DNA from: Physcia stellaris
Lineage: Eukaryota > Ascomycota > Lecanoromycetes > Caliciales > Physciaceae
Direction of reading: 5' to 3'
DNA length: 64,000 nucleotides
NCBI GenBank assembly: GCA_018902385.1
Contig: JABSSW010000005.1
Location: 434,001-498,000 of the forward strand
Shown in pieces: positions 48,325 to 59,377 of this stretch (position 1 is the stretch's first letter; every line of letters begins with the position of its first letter). The notes below the pieces were generated by a model. That model saw only the letters and a program-made list of their open reading frames with translations. It was not told where the DNA came from and did no database searches. The translations under genes and the position numbers were made by a program.

Positions 48325-49146
48325 TCTTCGGATGGCTAGACCGTAAGCTTTTGCGAGAGAACGGTTTTTCGATGGGGAACATGCGGGACCTCCTTCACGT
48401 TAGCTAGATGACTTCTACGCTCTTCTTTTTCTTCTTAAACGGTCGTCTCTTGATCTCTTTCACTTTCTGGTTTTGTAGCGTTTTTTCTTTTGAAACGCGA
48501 CAACGAAAGAAGAGGAATAGAGAAAGCAACAATAGTAAACATAAGTATTAATAGAAAAGCGCTCTTCCACCAACCCGCCACCTGTATCCTGACTCTTGGC
48601 ACGGATCATTGCAACTATGAGCAATCACAGCGTTTTTTGGGAACGGAATCGGACTGAATGGTTACACTTGGGCGGCTGCCAGCTTCTAAAATGTGCGGTC
48701 GGTGGAGTACGGGACGGATCCTCTGTTGTTCAAGGTCAAATCCGCCCGTACGACGATACCGGAGCGCATGATAGATACCGGCGGATATGCGCATATTCTA
48801 TGTTCAGTATCACAGCCCGCGATGTTTTGAAACAGTCTTACAATGTTCCGAAAGGTGAGCCAGTTGTGGTAAGGGAAGTAACACGACTTCTCTTCATCTC
48901 GCCTTGTCCATTGACTGTACCTTGTCCATTGACTTTATCATCCGAACCGCGGTACTAGAATAGCATTCGCAAAGCGGATATACTGATTTTCTATATAACA
49001 GCCACAAATTTCAATCTGCATTATCTGTAGTATTCCACTAGCTAGTATTCTTCTGTCATCGACCACATTCTTTTTGTGTAAACTGGATATCTAGGAGCTT
49101 TTGGCCAGCACCAAATACCCGACCTTATCCTCTCATCCTCTTCACC
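48325..49146. other. Intergenic, no gene seen
   Basis: A T/C-rich tract follows the viperin stop. A 17-bp doublet (cttgtccattgact) occurs near 48,902-48,936. No supported ORF. Confidence 0.45.
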
Positions 49147-50070
49147 ATGTCTCTCACCAAGGCAAGTAATCCCTTGACACACAACGTTAACAAGCCATAT
49201 TAACGCTCCCCTCAGGCCCAATTGACCGCTTGTATCCTCGCTCTCTGTAGCGCAATCTCGGCTACCCCGACGCGCACTCACGCCGCACTAATGGCACGCA
49301 ACACCAGTTCAGGCGATGCTCCAAATACCGTTCCAGTACCTACCCCCATCTCCATTATCGGCTTTCGTGGCGGACTGCCCGCGGGCGGCCCCGTACTCCC
49401 CGAGGAAGAAATCGGGCCCGGAAAACTCGCCTTCACCGGTTCAAACTGGACTTGCGGCGACGCCGTCTACACCCCGGCGATGATCAAGAAGACAGGCGAC
49501 TGGGTCCTGAGCAACAAATTCGGCAACGGCCTCCGGGATCCCGTTCTCTCGCCGCCCGACAATAAGAGCATCGAGGCTCTGGACCCGAGATTCGGGAAGC
49601 CTTACTCTTATCCTTGGGCTGTCTCCGCTTACAACGCGCGCGGAAGCGATAGTAAGGTCTTTATTCTCGATGGGGATCGGCAGCGGAGGGATTTCTTCAA
49701 GTTGGAATCCTGGTGCACGCTCTTTCCCTCGGACACGCAGATCTTGTTCCCCATTATGCCCGATGGCAGCATTTATGGGCAACAGGGCAAGACCGGTGCG
49801 CCGGAAGTGACTGGGCCTGCTCATACTTTGATCGACCGTAAGGGGCCCGGGCCTGATCGGCTTTTGTTTGACCGCAAGGGGAATTTCTGTGCGCTTTTGA
49901 CGGATCGAGGGAATGTGCCTTATTCTTTTAGCGCTTGCAATTCGCAAAGGAGAAGGGTGCTGTTATTACTGGGGTTAATGATCACCCGGATTTCCCCAAA
50001 AACGGGTAGGGGACTCTATGCTTTAGCATGTCTGGCAGAAAGGAGCTCACGAAAACTGTCATGGTTTTGA
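49147..50070 (+). CDS. Secreted protein of unknown function, GC-AG first intron
   Basis: Exon 1 (49147-49161) encodes MSLTK. A 54-nt intron has donor GCAAGT and a CAG acceptor; exon 2 starts at 49216. The joined N-terminus MSLTKAQLTACILALCSAISA is a clear signal peptide. The mature part has FTGSNWTCGDAVYTPAMIKKTGDWVL and ESWCTLFPSDTQILFP with a few cysteines; no family is recognised. The last ~40 residues in this frame are Arg/Leu-rich and unlike the rest. One frame over, the sequence reads AKEKGAVITGVNDHPDFPKNG and then stop (about 50,007), which looks more protein-like. The C-terminus may therefore be mis-framed. Confidence 0.7.
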
Positions 50071-51213
50071 AACTCGTTGTCCTGGCTGCTTGTGATGACG
50101 TTTTCTGTGACGATGAATGCTTATAAAATCCAAATTAACTTGGCGGGAAGTACGATTGTTAGTAGGAAGAAAAGAAGGAGTGGTCGGAATGTAGTTTTTG
50201 AACTGGTTACTGACCAGAGAAGCGCCAGCTGTATTAGTTGTTCCACAATGTAAAACACGACGATCTATGTTTATAGAATAACTAGAAAATACACAATAAT
50301 GAACAACCCACATGACCACACAATCGAGGTATCTCCAAGCCAAGCCGGCTTACCACACGATGCAAAAGCCACTATCTAATAGACCTATCAATCATGACTT
50401 CACGATCTTATTGGCCACATTCAGTCGAGAGACATACCACACAGGCTCATATCGCGTACTCTTGCTTTTGACGCCAAAATCATGTCGGGCGACCAGTATT
50501 CCTTGCCGCGCTTCTCTCAGGGCTCCAAGGTCGTGTTGGGTATGCGAGTAGTTTGACATTCAATATCTGGTACTCCCCAACCATCTCCCCGCCGAGCGTG
50601 GGCAAACTTTTGTAATCCAGATCCACGCTCTTCAATCCGAGGGTTTCTGGCTCTGGGTACACAGAGATCTGTGGACCTTTCGCCAGCGTTCTTGAACAAC
50701 CGGCTGCTTTTTCTCGCGCGAGAGATACCATTTTAGTCCTGCAGCAGAGTATTCAGCGATCTTGTGCGAGTACCAGGATCCAGGTACCCCTTTCCTAGTC
50801 TTTTTAGGCTTTCCATCATTGGGTCTAATAGCCACTCGCGACTACCTGCAACACATTTGTACAGCATTGACCGTACTCAATGACACTAATATTATCATCA
50901 TCATCATATCGTCGATGCGGGTATTGATATCAGAGCAGATTTGCGGCTGAACATCTGATAAGGCTACCGAATCCAATCCATTTGATCGTGTAATGATGTC
51001 CCGTTGACCAATCGCAGAGCTAGGATGTTTCTATCAACCCGTTGTGTACCTTGCAGCGCATCGTGTTTGTTAGGCGGCCGAGATTCTAGCCATCCAGTCA
51101 GCGCATATCGAGTATCGCATCAAAAGCCCTGGACACCGCCAGCATGGTTACCCGAAAAGTTGCAACCAGCTTATATCTGTGCCAAATCGCTAAAATGTTC
51201 GGAAAAATTCAAG
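50071..51213. other. Intergenic, no gene seen
   Basis: Only short overlapping ORFs without motifs; a TCA-rich microsatellite lies near 50,895-50,910. Confidence 0.45.
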
Positions 51214-52441
51214 ATGCCGTTGATCAAAACACTCTATGCAGTGTTGCTGTTCACAACCCTGTGCAGCGCCCTCAGGCTGCCATCAAACGAACATACCTCT
51301 ATAAGACAGCCAGGACCTGTTCTCAATAGCTCTTCCTCTTCCAGCAACGACTTATCTGTACATTGCGACGGACGTCAGTTCGGAAGCGATCTCGATGCTA
51401 CAAGCTGCCTTGACGCCCTCAGCACTTTCGAAGAATCGGGCTCGTCCACGTCATTCATTGTCGATCGTCGCCGGATCCCTCCTTTCAATCGCGCTCTACC
51501 GTGGAAGTGGGTCAGCGGTAATGATTACCTCAGATCTTGACATCTTCGGATGCGTGGCCTTCTGTAGTCATTGGTACTAATCATCGTAATGCGCATAGGC
51601 AATGGTCGTTGCATATTAGACATCACGATGAAGGGTACAGCCCCGTCTGAGACCACCTCGGGCTTAGAGCTGGCAGAAGCAGCGCGGAGTTTGATCCGTG
51701 AGTGTGTCGGTGCTAGAGGAGGTATCGGCGGTATGGCATCCAATATCGGTAAATCTGTCTCCGAGGTCCGATAAAACGCTGAAGAGAGTCCTTTCTGACA
51801 TCATTGCTCTCTTTGTTTGTAACAGGTCGGCGGGAAACACTGGGAATCATCCTTCACACTTATGAGCCTACTCACATCGAGTGTGGGACCGTTACAAGGC
51901 CATTCGGCGAAGATAGATGTACTAATCTGCTGCGTGCACTGCCAGCCGATATCTCACCGAAAATTACGTGGGGGCCGGCGAATCAGCCAGCGGTGGACCT
52001 TGTGCTACCTTATAGTTTTGTGAACGAACACACTCGTGAGTTTCGATGAACTCTCATATAGCGGGTTCGAAATGGAACTCTCGTAGCTGATGGAAGTTCT
52101 AGCGCACCGATGCCGTCTCAATATTTGGGGTGCGTATGGCAACCAAAACCTCATGGATACTATGAATATGTATGAGGTATGGACGGCTGGCGTGATGATA
52201 GCGGGTATGTGTGCACGATTTGGTAAGAGTGGGAAGTATGAACATCTAGGTGAGTGCAGCGTTCTAGTCCCGATGAAAAGGGATGTGTATTTTGGGAAAT
52301 ACACATTGACGAGTTGCAGGAGCCAATGGACGACTCTGGGTCCTAGTCGATGATGTTGGACGCCGTCCGGGCATTGTGGTTGGGAACCAGACGAATTTGA
52401 TAGCTGGAGTGGGGAAGCCTGTGGATAGCAGCCAGCGATAG
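51214..52441 (+). CDS. Secreted cysteine-containing protein of unknown function
   Basis: Five exons: 51214-51517, 51599-51748, 51826-52019, 52087-52249 and 52320-52441; 310 aa. A signal peptide (MPLIKTLYAVLLFTTLCSAL) is followed by a Ser-rich stretch. Then come CDGRQFGSDLDATSCLDAL, LPWKWVSGNGRCILDI, LIRECVGARGGIGG and MYEVWTAGVMIAGMC, ending GANGRLWVLV. Regularly spaced cysteines and these blocks recall a family of secreted proteins widespread in plant-associated ascomycetes; no activity is known to me. The exon 3/4 join uses the weak donor GTGAAC because the better GTGAGT at 52,036 puts exon 4 in the wrong frame; this join is the least certain. Confidence 0.68.
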
Positions 52442-53982
52442 AGGTTGGCAGAGTGTGTTGATTTTAATTGATGCATGGGAAACGATCCAATTGATTCTGA
52501 GATGCATCCGCTCTCCAGCTTCCTCTGATGACGACCCGGCGACTTGAGTCAATCTCATCTTCCAGTGCCATCATGGACGGTTTCTTTTGACAAAGACTCA
52601 TCCAGGAGAAAATGATCCCGAGGCCGTGAACTTCTTGCCAGGGGCGAACAAACTTTTTCTGCGACTCCGGACCGCTTGGCTTTCGACCGACTCCAAAGTC
52701 GAAATTTGATGTGAAATTGATGATGTTCATCGTTTGAAGATATGCCTACTTTCCCATCTTGAGTGTCTCGAAAAGTAAGAAGTAGGATTGGTAGTGATGT
52801 CTTCTTGCTCTTGAGTGAGTTTCCCTTTCGACAGATGTTATTTAAGGTGGATGGGGTTGGACGTGTTGAGTTGGAGGGTATGGTGATATGGCTAGCTGCA
52901 TGGAAGAATTTGTTATGATAATCCTGTATCCTTGCCCAACGCGAATTGGAATAGAATCCTCGGGTCTCGAGAACTTGCCTGGTGGATTGGCGCTGTGGGA
53001 GATAAGTCCAGATCGTGCACGGAAAGCCCCCAGAGGTGTTCAAAGCCTGGAGAATGGGATACGGAGACGGAAAATACCCCTATCGCAACCCCCATACTTT
53101 GCCCGAATATTTTACCACATCTCAACTCAGTCAATGTCCTATTTTTCTTTCCTTCGTTCCGGTATGCGAACCAGCGTCCTCACGTCCATACGCCCGCACG
53201 CCTACACGTCCGCATCTCGCAACTCCCTCCCTCATTATCCTAAAACCCTTTCTCCTCCCCTGCTGCAATATTCGCTATCAGCATCATCCATGTAGCGCCC
53301 CACTCTTTGTCCTCCACTCCCCCCGATCCTCTCAGCCCACGAAAAGCTCACTCACCTCATCGGGTTTTGATGGCGCGGGTAAGCTAGCACCACGCCATGC
53401 AAGACGAGCGAGAAGTATTCCAAGTGCCAGGCGTTTAGGTCTCGGGAGTCGGGGCCCTAGTAAAAGAGCAAGATGTGGAGGGAGAAGAGAATGTGTGCGG
53501 GATGAGATGAGCTAAGTGAGTCGGGCCGCGCTTTTGACGTCTGAGGGTTTGAGGCAAGGGTCTCGGGAAGATGGTGGTAGGAGCGGAAATTGAGGCTGGT
53601 CCGATTGGTTTGCTATCGGAGAAGGAGCTGGCTCTATTTCGGAAGGGCTGCGATGGTAGGGTAGATTTTTGATAGATTTTGATAGATTGAACAGAGAGAG
53701 TGATTGATTGGGGAATGTTTGAGATGCTGGTTTCAGAGGTGAGGATGGTTGGACGTTATCCATCGGTCCTCGTATCCATATGCATTATGACGATCGGCAA
53801 GCAGACGTGCATGCATCTTGCATCGTGCAGGTAAATGACGAATAAGCATGAGCACGATCCCTCGAGACTGCCAATCCGGATGAAAAAGACTCGACTATGC
53901 GAAGCAAATAAGTTTGAGTATTGCGATCGTATTGAGACATCTTCATCACTCGATCGATCAACTGTCCCCCAACATCAATACA
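52442..53982. other. Intergenic, no gene seen
   Basis: Several overlapping 80-165-codon ORFs on both strands, none with motifs. It contains the permease promoter at its right end. Confidence 0.45.
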
Positions 53983-55954
53983 ATGTCTGATAGTCGGAGA
54001 AGTAGCTCGATCGTGAGATCATCAGCGAGCATAGAGACCATTGAGAGGATCGATGGTGGCACCCAGAATGACATGACGGATATGAAAAGATTAGGAAAAA
54101 TTCAGGAGTTCAAGGCACGTATAAGTGTCTAAGTTCAAATGATACCAGTGGGCAGGCGTTGATTCAGCAGACAGAGAAACTTCCATTTGCTGTCAACGTT
54201 TGGATTCATCTCGATCTACCTTGCGACCTGGGAATACGTTCGCATGTAAGTGACAGACACCTCAAGCGAGGGCCATGAGCTTGAGCTGATCCTGTAGGGA
54301 AGCTCACTGAGCGCGGGACTTCTGAATGGCGGCTTCGGAGGCCTCTTTTGGGTTTTCATTGGGACGGTGATCTGCTACTCCTCTGTCGTTGCATCGCTGG
54401 CCGAGATGGAGTCTATGTAAAGTATTGGCGGTTCCCAGTCACTGGCAGTCAGCACGCAATAGCATCTGATAATGTGACCAGGGCGCCGACAAGTGGTGGG
54501 CAATACCACTGGGTTAGCGAGTTCGCACCAAGAAATTATCAGAAAGTCGCAAGCTACATTGCCGGTCACCCACCTCCTCCTCCACTATATAACACGCTTC
54601 TGCTTACAGATGGCAGGCTGGATGTCTACGCTCGGCTGGCTCGCCAGTGTAGCTGGAGGTGTATTCCTAAGTGCTACGCTTATTCGAACGATGCTCAATA
54701 TCACCGACTCGGAGTTTTCTTTCACGAATTGGCAGCTGACACTGATAATGTTGGCAACCTTAGGGCTGACAAGCGTCCTGAACTCATGGGGTGCTCCGAT
54801 ATTACCAGCTATTGAAGCCATCTCTCTCTTTGGCCATCTTGGTGGCTTCATCGTAACGCTAGTGCCTTTGTGGGTTCTTGCGCCGAAGATCTCGGCCCAT
54901 GATGCGTTGCTTGCGGTTGTTAACAATGGTGGATGGGCGAACACTGGAACTGCTTGCCTTGTGGCACAAGTCTCGGTCCTGTATTGCAACTTGGGTGTGT
55001 CTTACACCTGGATCGATTCGGGACAAGTACTTAATTGTGATAGGTTCCGACAGCATCGTCCACATATGTATGTCCCTTCGATAGCCCCGAGCGAAGACTC
55101 AGGCTCACGTTTTCTAGCCGAAGAGGTGGAAGACGCATCCCTGGTGGTTCCACGTTGCATGTGGTGGGCATATGTTCTTAACGTAGTCATGGGTTTCATC
55201 ATGCTTATCACAATGCTCTTTTGCACTGGCGACCTGGCGGATGCAATTTCGTCTTCCGATCCCTACTTGAACCTTCTCCAGAACACGGGGAAAACGTCAA
55301 TGGCACTCCTCCTCTCGGTGATCCTCTTCCTGCTGATATTCTCCGGGAACATAACAGCGTTAGCAACAACATCGCGCGAAGTCTGGGCTTTTTCCAGAGA
55401 CAGAGGCTTTCCATTCTCCAATTGGATATCGCGGGTAAGTCTTGCCGTCCACATGAGGTTCCCAAATCGTTGGCTTAGCATTCCCTTCCCAGATGAACGA
55501 CAACTGGAATGTCCCCTTCAACGCCATCTACCTGACCGCTTTTTTTACAGGCGTCATCTGTCTCATCAATCTTGGATCTACTACTGCTTTTAGCATTATG
55601 GTTTCTCTGAATCTCCTTGCGCTAGTCTCCACCTACATGCTTTCTATCGGATGTGTGCTTCTCAAGCGTATTCGGCGTCAGGATTTACCACCAGCGAGAT
55701 GGAGTTTGGGCAGATTCGGACTCGCTATTAATGCATTCGCGGTGGCGTATTGTGCTTTTATTATGGTATTTAGCTGCTTTCCTACTTTTGTGCCTACCAC
55801 GGTGGGCGATGCCAATTGGGCGCCTTTGGTGTGGGGTGTGGTTATTATTGGTGCTGTATTAATGTATGCTGCCCATGGTAGGCGAGTTTACACGGCACCT
55901 GTGCTTTTTATTGAGGCTGAGCATGATGGTCTCATAGGCAGAGCGATACCTTAG
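53983..55954 (+). CDS. APC-superfamily amino acid/GABA/choline permease
   Basis: Eight exons: 53983-54107, 54171-54245, 54303-54416, 54482-54564, 54617-54994, 55044-55067 (24 nt), 55118-55434 and 55493-55954; introns of 49-65 nt. The product is 525 aa. A Ser-rich cytosolic N-terminus is followed by about twelve membrane segments. Family blocks include MAPTSGGQYHWVSEFAP, SDSIVHISEEVEDASLVVPR (exons 6-7), TSREVWAFSRDRGFPFS and WNVPFNAIYLT. These match fungal GABA/choline/amino-acid permeases (Uga4, Hnm1, Bat1 group); the substrate is not determinable. The first intron uses donor GTTCAA, chosen for phase and family fit, so exon 1 is less certain. A paralogue lies 3.4 kb downstream. Confidence 0.85.
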
Positions 55955-56131
55955 GGGTGCAAAATGTGTAGTCTTGTGCGCCAGGTCTCGGATTGGACAA
56001 GTCTGACAAGACATTCAAAGCTTTCATTAAAGATAAGGACGCCATGACCCCAAGGAAGAGAGGCCTGCAACTCAGTCGATATAGCATGTCTGTGGTTTCT
56101 GTTTGTTTGGTCTTGTAACAAGGAAACTGAG

Positions 56132-57643
56132 TCATGTCTGATGTCGGACCAGCTCAAGTCGAAAAGAACGGAACGCGGTTTTTGCGGCCTCGTCGTGGGG
56201 TTGTAGAGAATGCAGAAACTTCGAGATTTGTTCCACACTTGAACGACACTCGAGGCTTTTGTTTACGAGGACTTCCAGATCGTGTTTGAAATCTGCCTTG
56301 TCGCTCCCAGGACAGACAAATAGTAGTTTGACACCTGCCATACTTGCTGCGGCCCACTGGATCAGTGTCTTGATCTCCTTATTCCCTCCGAACGAGCGGC
56401 ATCCCCATAGGCCTGTAACGACAGACTTCAAATTTTCTTGAGTACCTGTTGCCAAGGACGAGAAAGCAGTGTAGGCTTTTCTCAACTCGCGATCGACGTT
56501 TCCAGGCAGAACATCTGGAATTAGCGCGTTCGAGTCATAATTGTCAAGCTCAAGGGCATCCATGAATAACACTGTACGGTTTCGCCAGTATGACTGGCGC
56601 CAGTTACTACAATCATAGCCAGACTCTAGATACCGGCCAAACTGCGCTTCTCGAGCGTATCCCGTCATGGCGATCATTGCTTGTGCACCCTCGACAATCA
56701 GGACCTCTTCATCTTGTAGGGTGGGCTGGAAAATGACGACAGCACACAACTCTGGCGAACACCCAACAACCATTTCCTCCTGGCTCGCCGTTCGACCAAA
56801 ACCAACGTCTTTATTCGCGGATATGACGGAGGCTCCCATCGGTAAGCCCATGAGCTTTTCGTCGTGCTTTTGAGACGAGGTTTGTGTGACATCAAAGATT
56901 TCCAAATCTATGAGCCTGCTAGTCGTTTGGTTTAATTCTAAGTTCTGAGAGTCCATCTCTACAGTTCGTAATTCAAGCGCGATTGGCCAATCATCTATAC
57001 TATGTCTCAACGGGGACGCATCAGAAGGCTCCGCCAATAGCTTGAAGTATTGAAATAGTGAGAACAAGTATGCTTTGACCGCCTTTGGATGGGGAGTGGC
57101 TGAAGAGTACCAGATGTGAAAATCTGGCGAGCCATCTGTCATCCACTGCGGTGTTGATAGAGTGCAAAGAAATTGATGGACAAGGAGACAAGCCACTTGA
57201 CGTCTGGACAGCACTACTCGTTTATGCAGTTGAGTCAGACAGTCAAGCCTTCCGGAAAGAAAGAGCGTTGGGAGCTCGAGGGCAAGGCCCCTTAGAACCG
57301 GCCAGACGTCGACAAAGAATTTTGTTACTTGGTGGTTCCAGTATTGCGAAAATGACTCCCGTAGGAAATGGTAGTCCGTGCCCGCTGTTCCGCGCAACGA
57401 AATGGCAATGGTTTCCAGGATATCAATGAGACCATCGACCGTGGTGATGGGAGTTTTGATGACCCGTTCGAACAATTTCCAGAAGGGGACCTCGTCCTCA
57501 AACGACTCACAAATGTCAAAACGATCTTGACAAGTCAATCCAAGATCGCAGGGTAGCTGGGTGTGGACATAGTGCATACTTCCAGCTGGTTGATCAGCCA
57601 AACCAATTATGAAGAATTCCCATCGCCACCGATGGCTACGCAA
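56132..57643 (-). CDS. Poly(ADP-ribose) glycohydrolase, fungal type
   Basis: Single exon, up to 503 aa; the start may instead be the Met at 57577, where conserved sequence (MHYVHTQLPCD) begins. An N-terminal helical domain (DEVPFWKLFERVIKTPI, DGLIDILETIA) is followed by the macrodomain-like catalytic part. It reads ANKDVGFG...SQEEMVVGCSPEL, with the QEE glutamate pair at 288-290. FMDALELDN and the GLWGCRSFGGNKEIKTLIQWAAAS block follow. PARG removes poly(ADP-ribose) chains, with the second Glu as catalytic acid. The GGG loop of animal PARG is replaced by GFG here. No targeting peptide is seen. The gene is convergent with the upstream permease (177-bp gap). Confidence 0.9.
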   Translation of the reverse strand: MRSHRWRWEFFIIGLADQPAGSMHYVHTQLPCDLGLTCQDRFDICESFEDEVPFWKLFERVIKTPITTVDGLIDILETIAISLRGTAGTDYHFLRESFSQYWNHQVTKFFVDVWPVLRGLALELPTLFLSGRLDCLTQLHKRVVLSRRQVACLLVHQFLCTLSTPQWMTDGSPDFHIWYSSATPHPKAVKAYLFSLFQYFKLLAEPSDASPLRHSIDDWPIALELRTVEMDSQNLELNQTTSRLIDLEIFDVTQTSSQKHDEKLMGLPMGASVISANKDVGFGRTASQEEMVVGCSPELCAVVIFQPTLQDEEVLIVEGAQAMIAMTGYAREAQFGRYLESGYDCSNWRQSYWRNRTVLFMDALELDNYDSNALIPDVLPGNVDRELRKAYTAFSSLATGTQENLKSVVTGLWGCRSFGGNKEIKTLIQWAAASMAGVKLLFVCPGSDKADFKHDLEVLVNKSLECRSSVEQISKFLHSLQPHDEAAKTAFRSFRLELVRHQT

Positions 57644-57994
57644 TCAGAGGTTGCCCGTTTCCGAGACGCGTTCAATTCAACTGTGCCCCTGTTCAACGAG
57701 TAGTCATCAGGATGTGTTATTGAGTACGGTTATCGCACGAAAGTGAATGCACTTGGTCCATTTGTGCGATATTTCGAAGGTTTTTGCTGATCTGGCTAAA
57801 CGGCTGAGATGGGCTGTCCAATAACATTGGGATTTGGTCTGACTTGCTGTGGAGAAAGTATCACTCTTTAGATAGTGCTAGAGTATAAATCCATCGCAGA
57901 ATAAGCGGAGGCTAATTGATCGACCATTTTGAGGTTGACCGTACAGGTCCTCTGGGATATGCAGTTTTGAGGAAGAATCTTTTTCGGGGCGTGT
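57644..57994. other. PARG upstream region
   Basis: Promoter side of PARG; no ORF or motif noted before the MITE. Confidence 0.4.
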
Positions 57995-58185
57995 TAGAAG
58001 GTGCCACCCGGTAACCGGACAAACGGGGTAACCGGACAACCTAGGGTTGGCCTAGGTCTTCCTAGGGCTAGGGTGTCAAACCATCAGATTAACCCTAGTT
58101 TTGACGCCAGAACCCTAGAAAGATCCAGGTCAACCCTAGGTTGTCCGGTTACCCCGTTTGTCCGGTTACCGGGTGGCACCTTCTA
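57995..58185. mobile_element. MITE with 53-bp perfect terminal inverted repeats and TA duplication
   Basis: TA at 57995 and TA at 58184 flank a 187-bp unit starting GAAGGTGCC and ending GGCACCTTC. The first and last 53 bases are perfect inverted complements. Each arm contains a doubled ggtaaccggacaa subunit. There is no coding capacity. The TA duplication points to a Tc1/mariner (pogo-like) transposase acting in trans. Confidence 0.92.
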
Positions 58186-59377
58186 CTTATTGTTGGGTCA
58201 ATCCTCATCGGAGTCTAGGGCTTGTCACGTGACTTACCCTGATTTATTTTGATGGAAACTTGGAAGCCGGAGATGATAATAATGTCGGAGGTGGTGAGCC
58301 ATACAGTTGTAAGAGTACTCCTACTCGTTCCAATAGGTCGACACTGTCCTGTTCAGTTCATGTACATGACTGAGACTCTCCTTTCGCTCAAGATGTGCAG
58401 CCTCTTGCTGCTCGATCCATCATCCTTCCTCCTACCATGCTTGCTCTTCCTTTTGCTTTGCCTTTCAACATTGTCTCAGCCCCTTGAGTGGCACAATCTG
58501 CTGATGTTTGCTTCGTGCCAAGAACGGGTACGCGTCTCGCCATAATGTAGGTACTCAGCACGGCTAAAGAAGCCGTCATGAGAAGTAAGGTCAAAGCTAC
58601 ATGTACGCAGAGCAGCGCATTAGAACCGGTAGGGAAGCACTGGTAAATCGGTAATCCTGACTTTCTCCCGATCTATAGCTTCTTGGATGTCAAGAAAGAG
58701 ACGTTGCTTAGTATACGATAGTCTCCCCAAACAATACTCGCACCAGAGCCATGACTTGCTAAAAGCATCTTATGAGTGACGGCGGAGAGTGCTGCAGTAG
58801 TGCGGTGAGCCATTCCCCTTCGCTTACTGTCCATACTACTCCCACTAATCTGTCTAAATCTGCCACGGCTCCAGCTTTCATTATGGTACAGATTTACGCA
58901 GTCAATTATGATAAGTCGATGCGATTTCTTCAAATTCTCGCAATCATGCTTTTCACAGTTCTCACGAGTCACGGCCTTGGTGCGCTGCGTCAACAGCGAC
59001 TCGACCCCGACTTGAGCTTCTTCTAGTTCCGAATCGAGCGATAGGCCCGGCGTCATTTACGCCCCGGTCTTGCAGTAACTTATGCAGCTTGTCGAGTTGG
59101 ATTCTTGGTGCTGTACCCTCGATACAGTCAACATGGGTCAAACCCACACTATGTTTGGGGCTAAAAGCTTTAACATTGCTCAAGCACAGCGCCAAGTCCC
59201 GACTTGGAGCTGCTCGAGCTTCCCGTCCCTCGCCGCACTTGGTTTTAGCCGACGACCATGAGGAAGGCCGGCTTTCACGTGAGGTTGATCGGGGGACTTA
59301 CCCTTCTTCCCATCTCTATCTGACATCCTGTTCGAAAATTATTGTGCCCGTCGCGACGCACAATCTGAGAGATAAGA
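58186..59377. other. Intergenic with a short dispersed repeat
   Basis: No supported gene. 58,510-58,543 matches the left end of the intron element at 29,828-29,862 with mostly C/T differences. The right end is the promoter of the second permease. Confidence 0.45.

Noticed and set aside
52888-53515. Overlapping 100-166-codon ORFs
   Set aside because: Several frames are open at once, with no motifs and no splice-consistent continuation.
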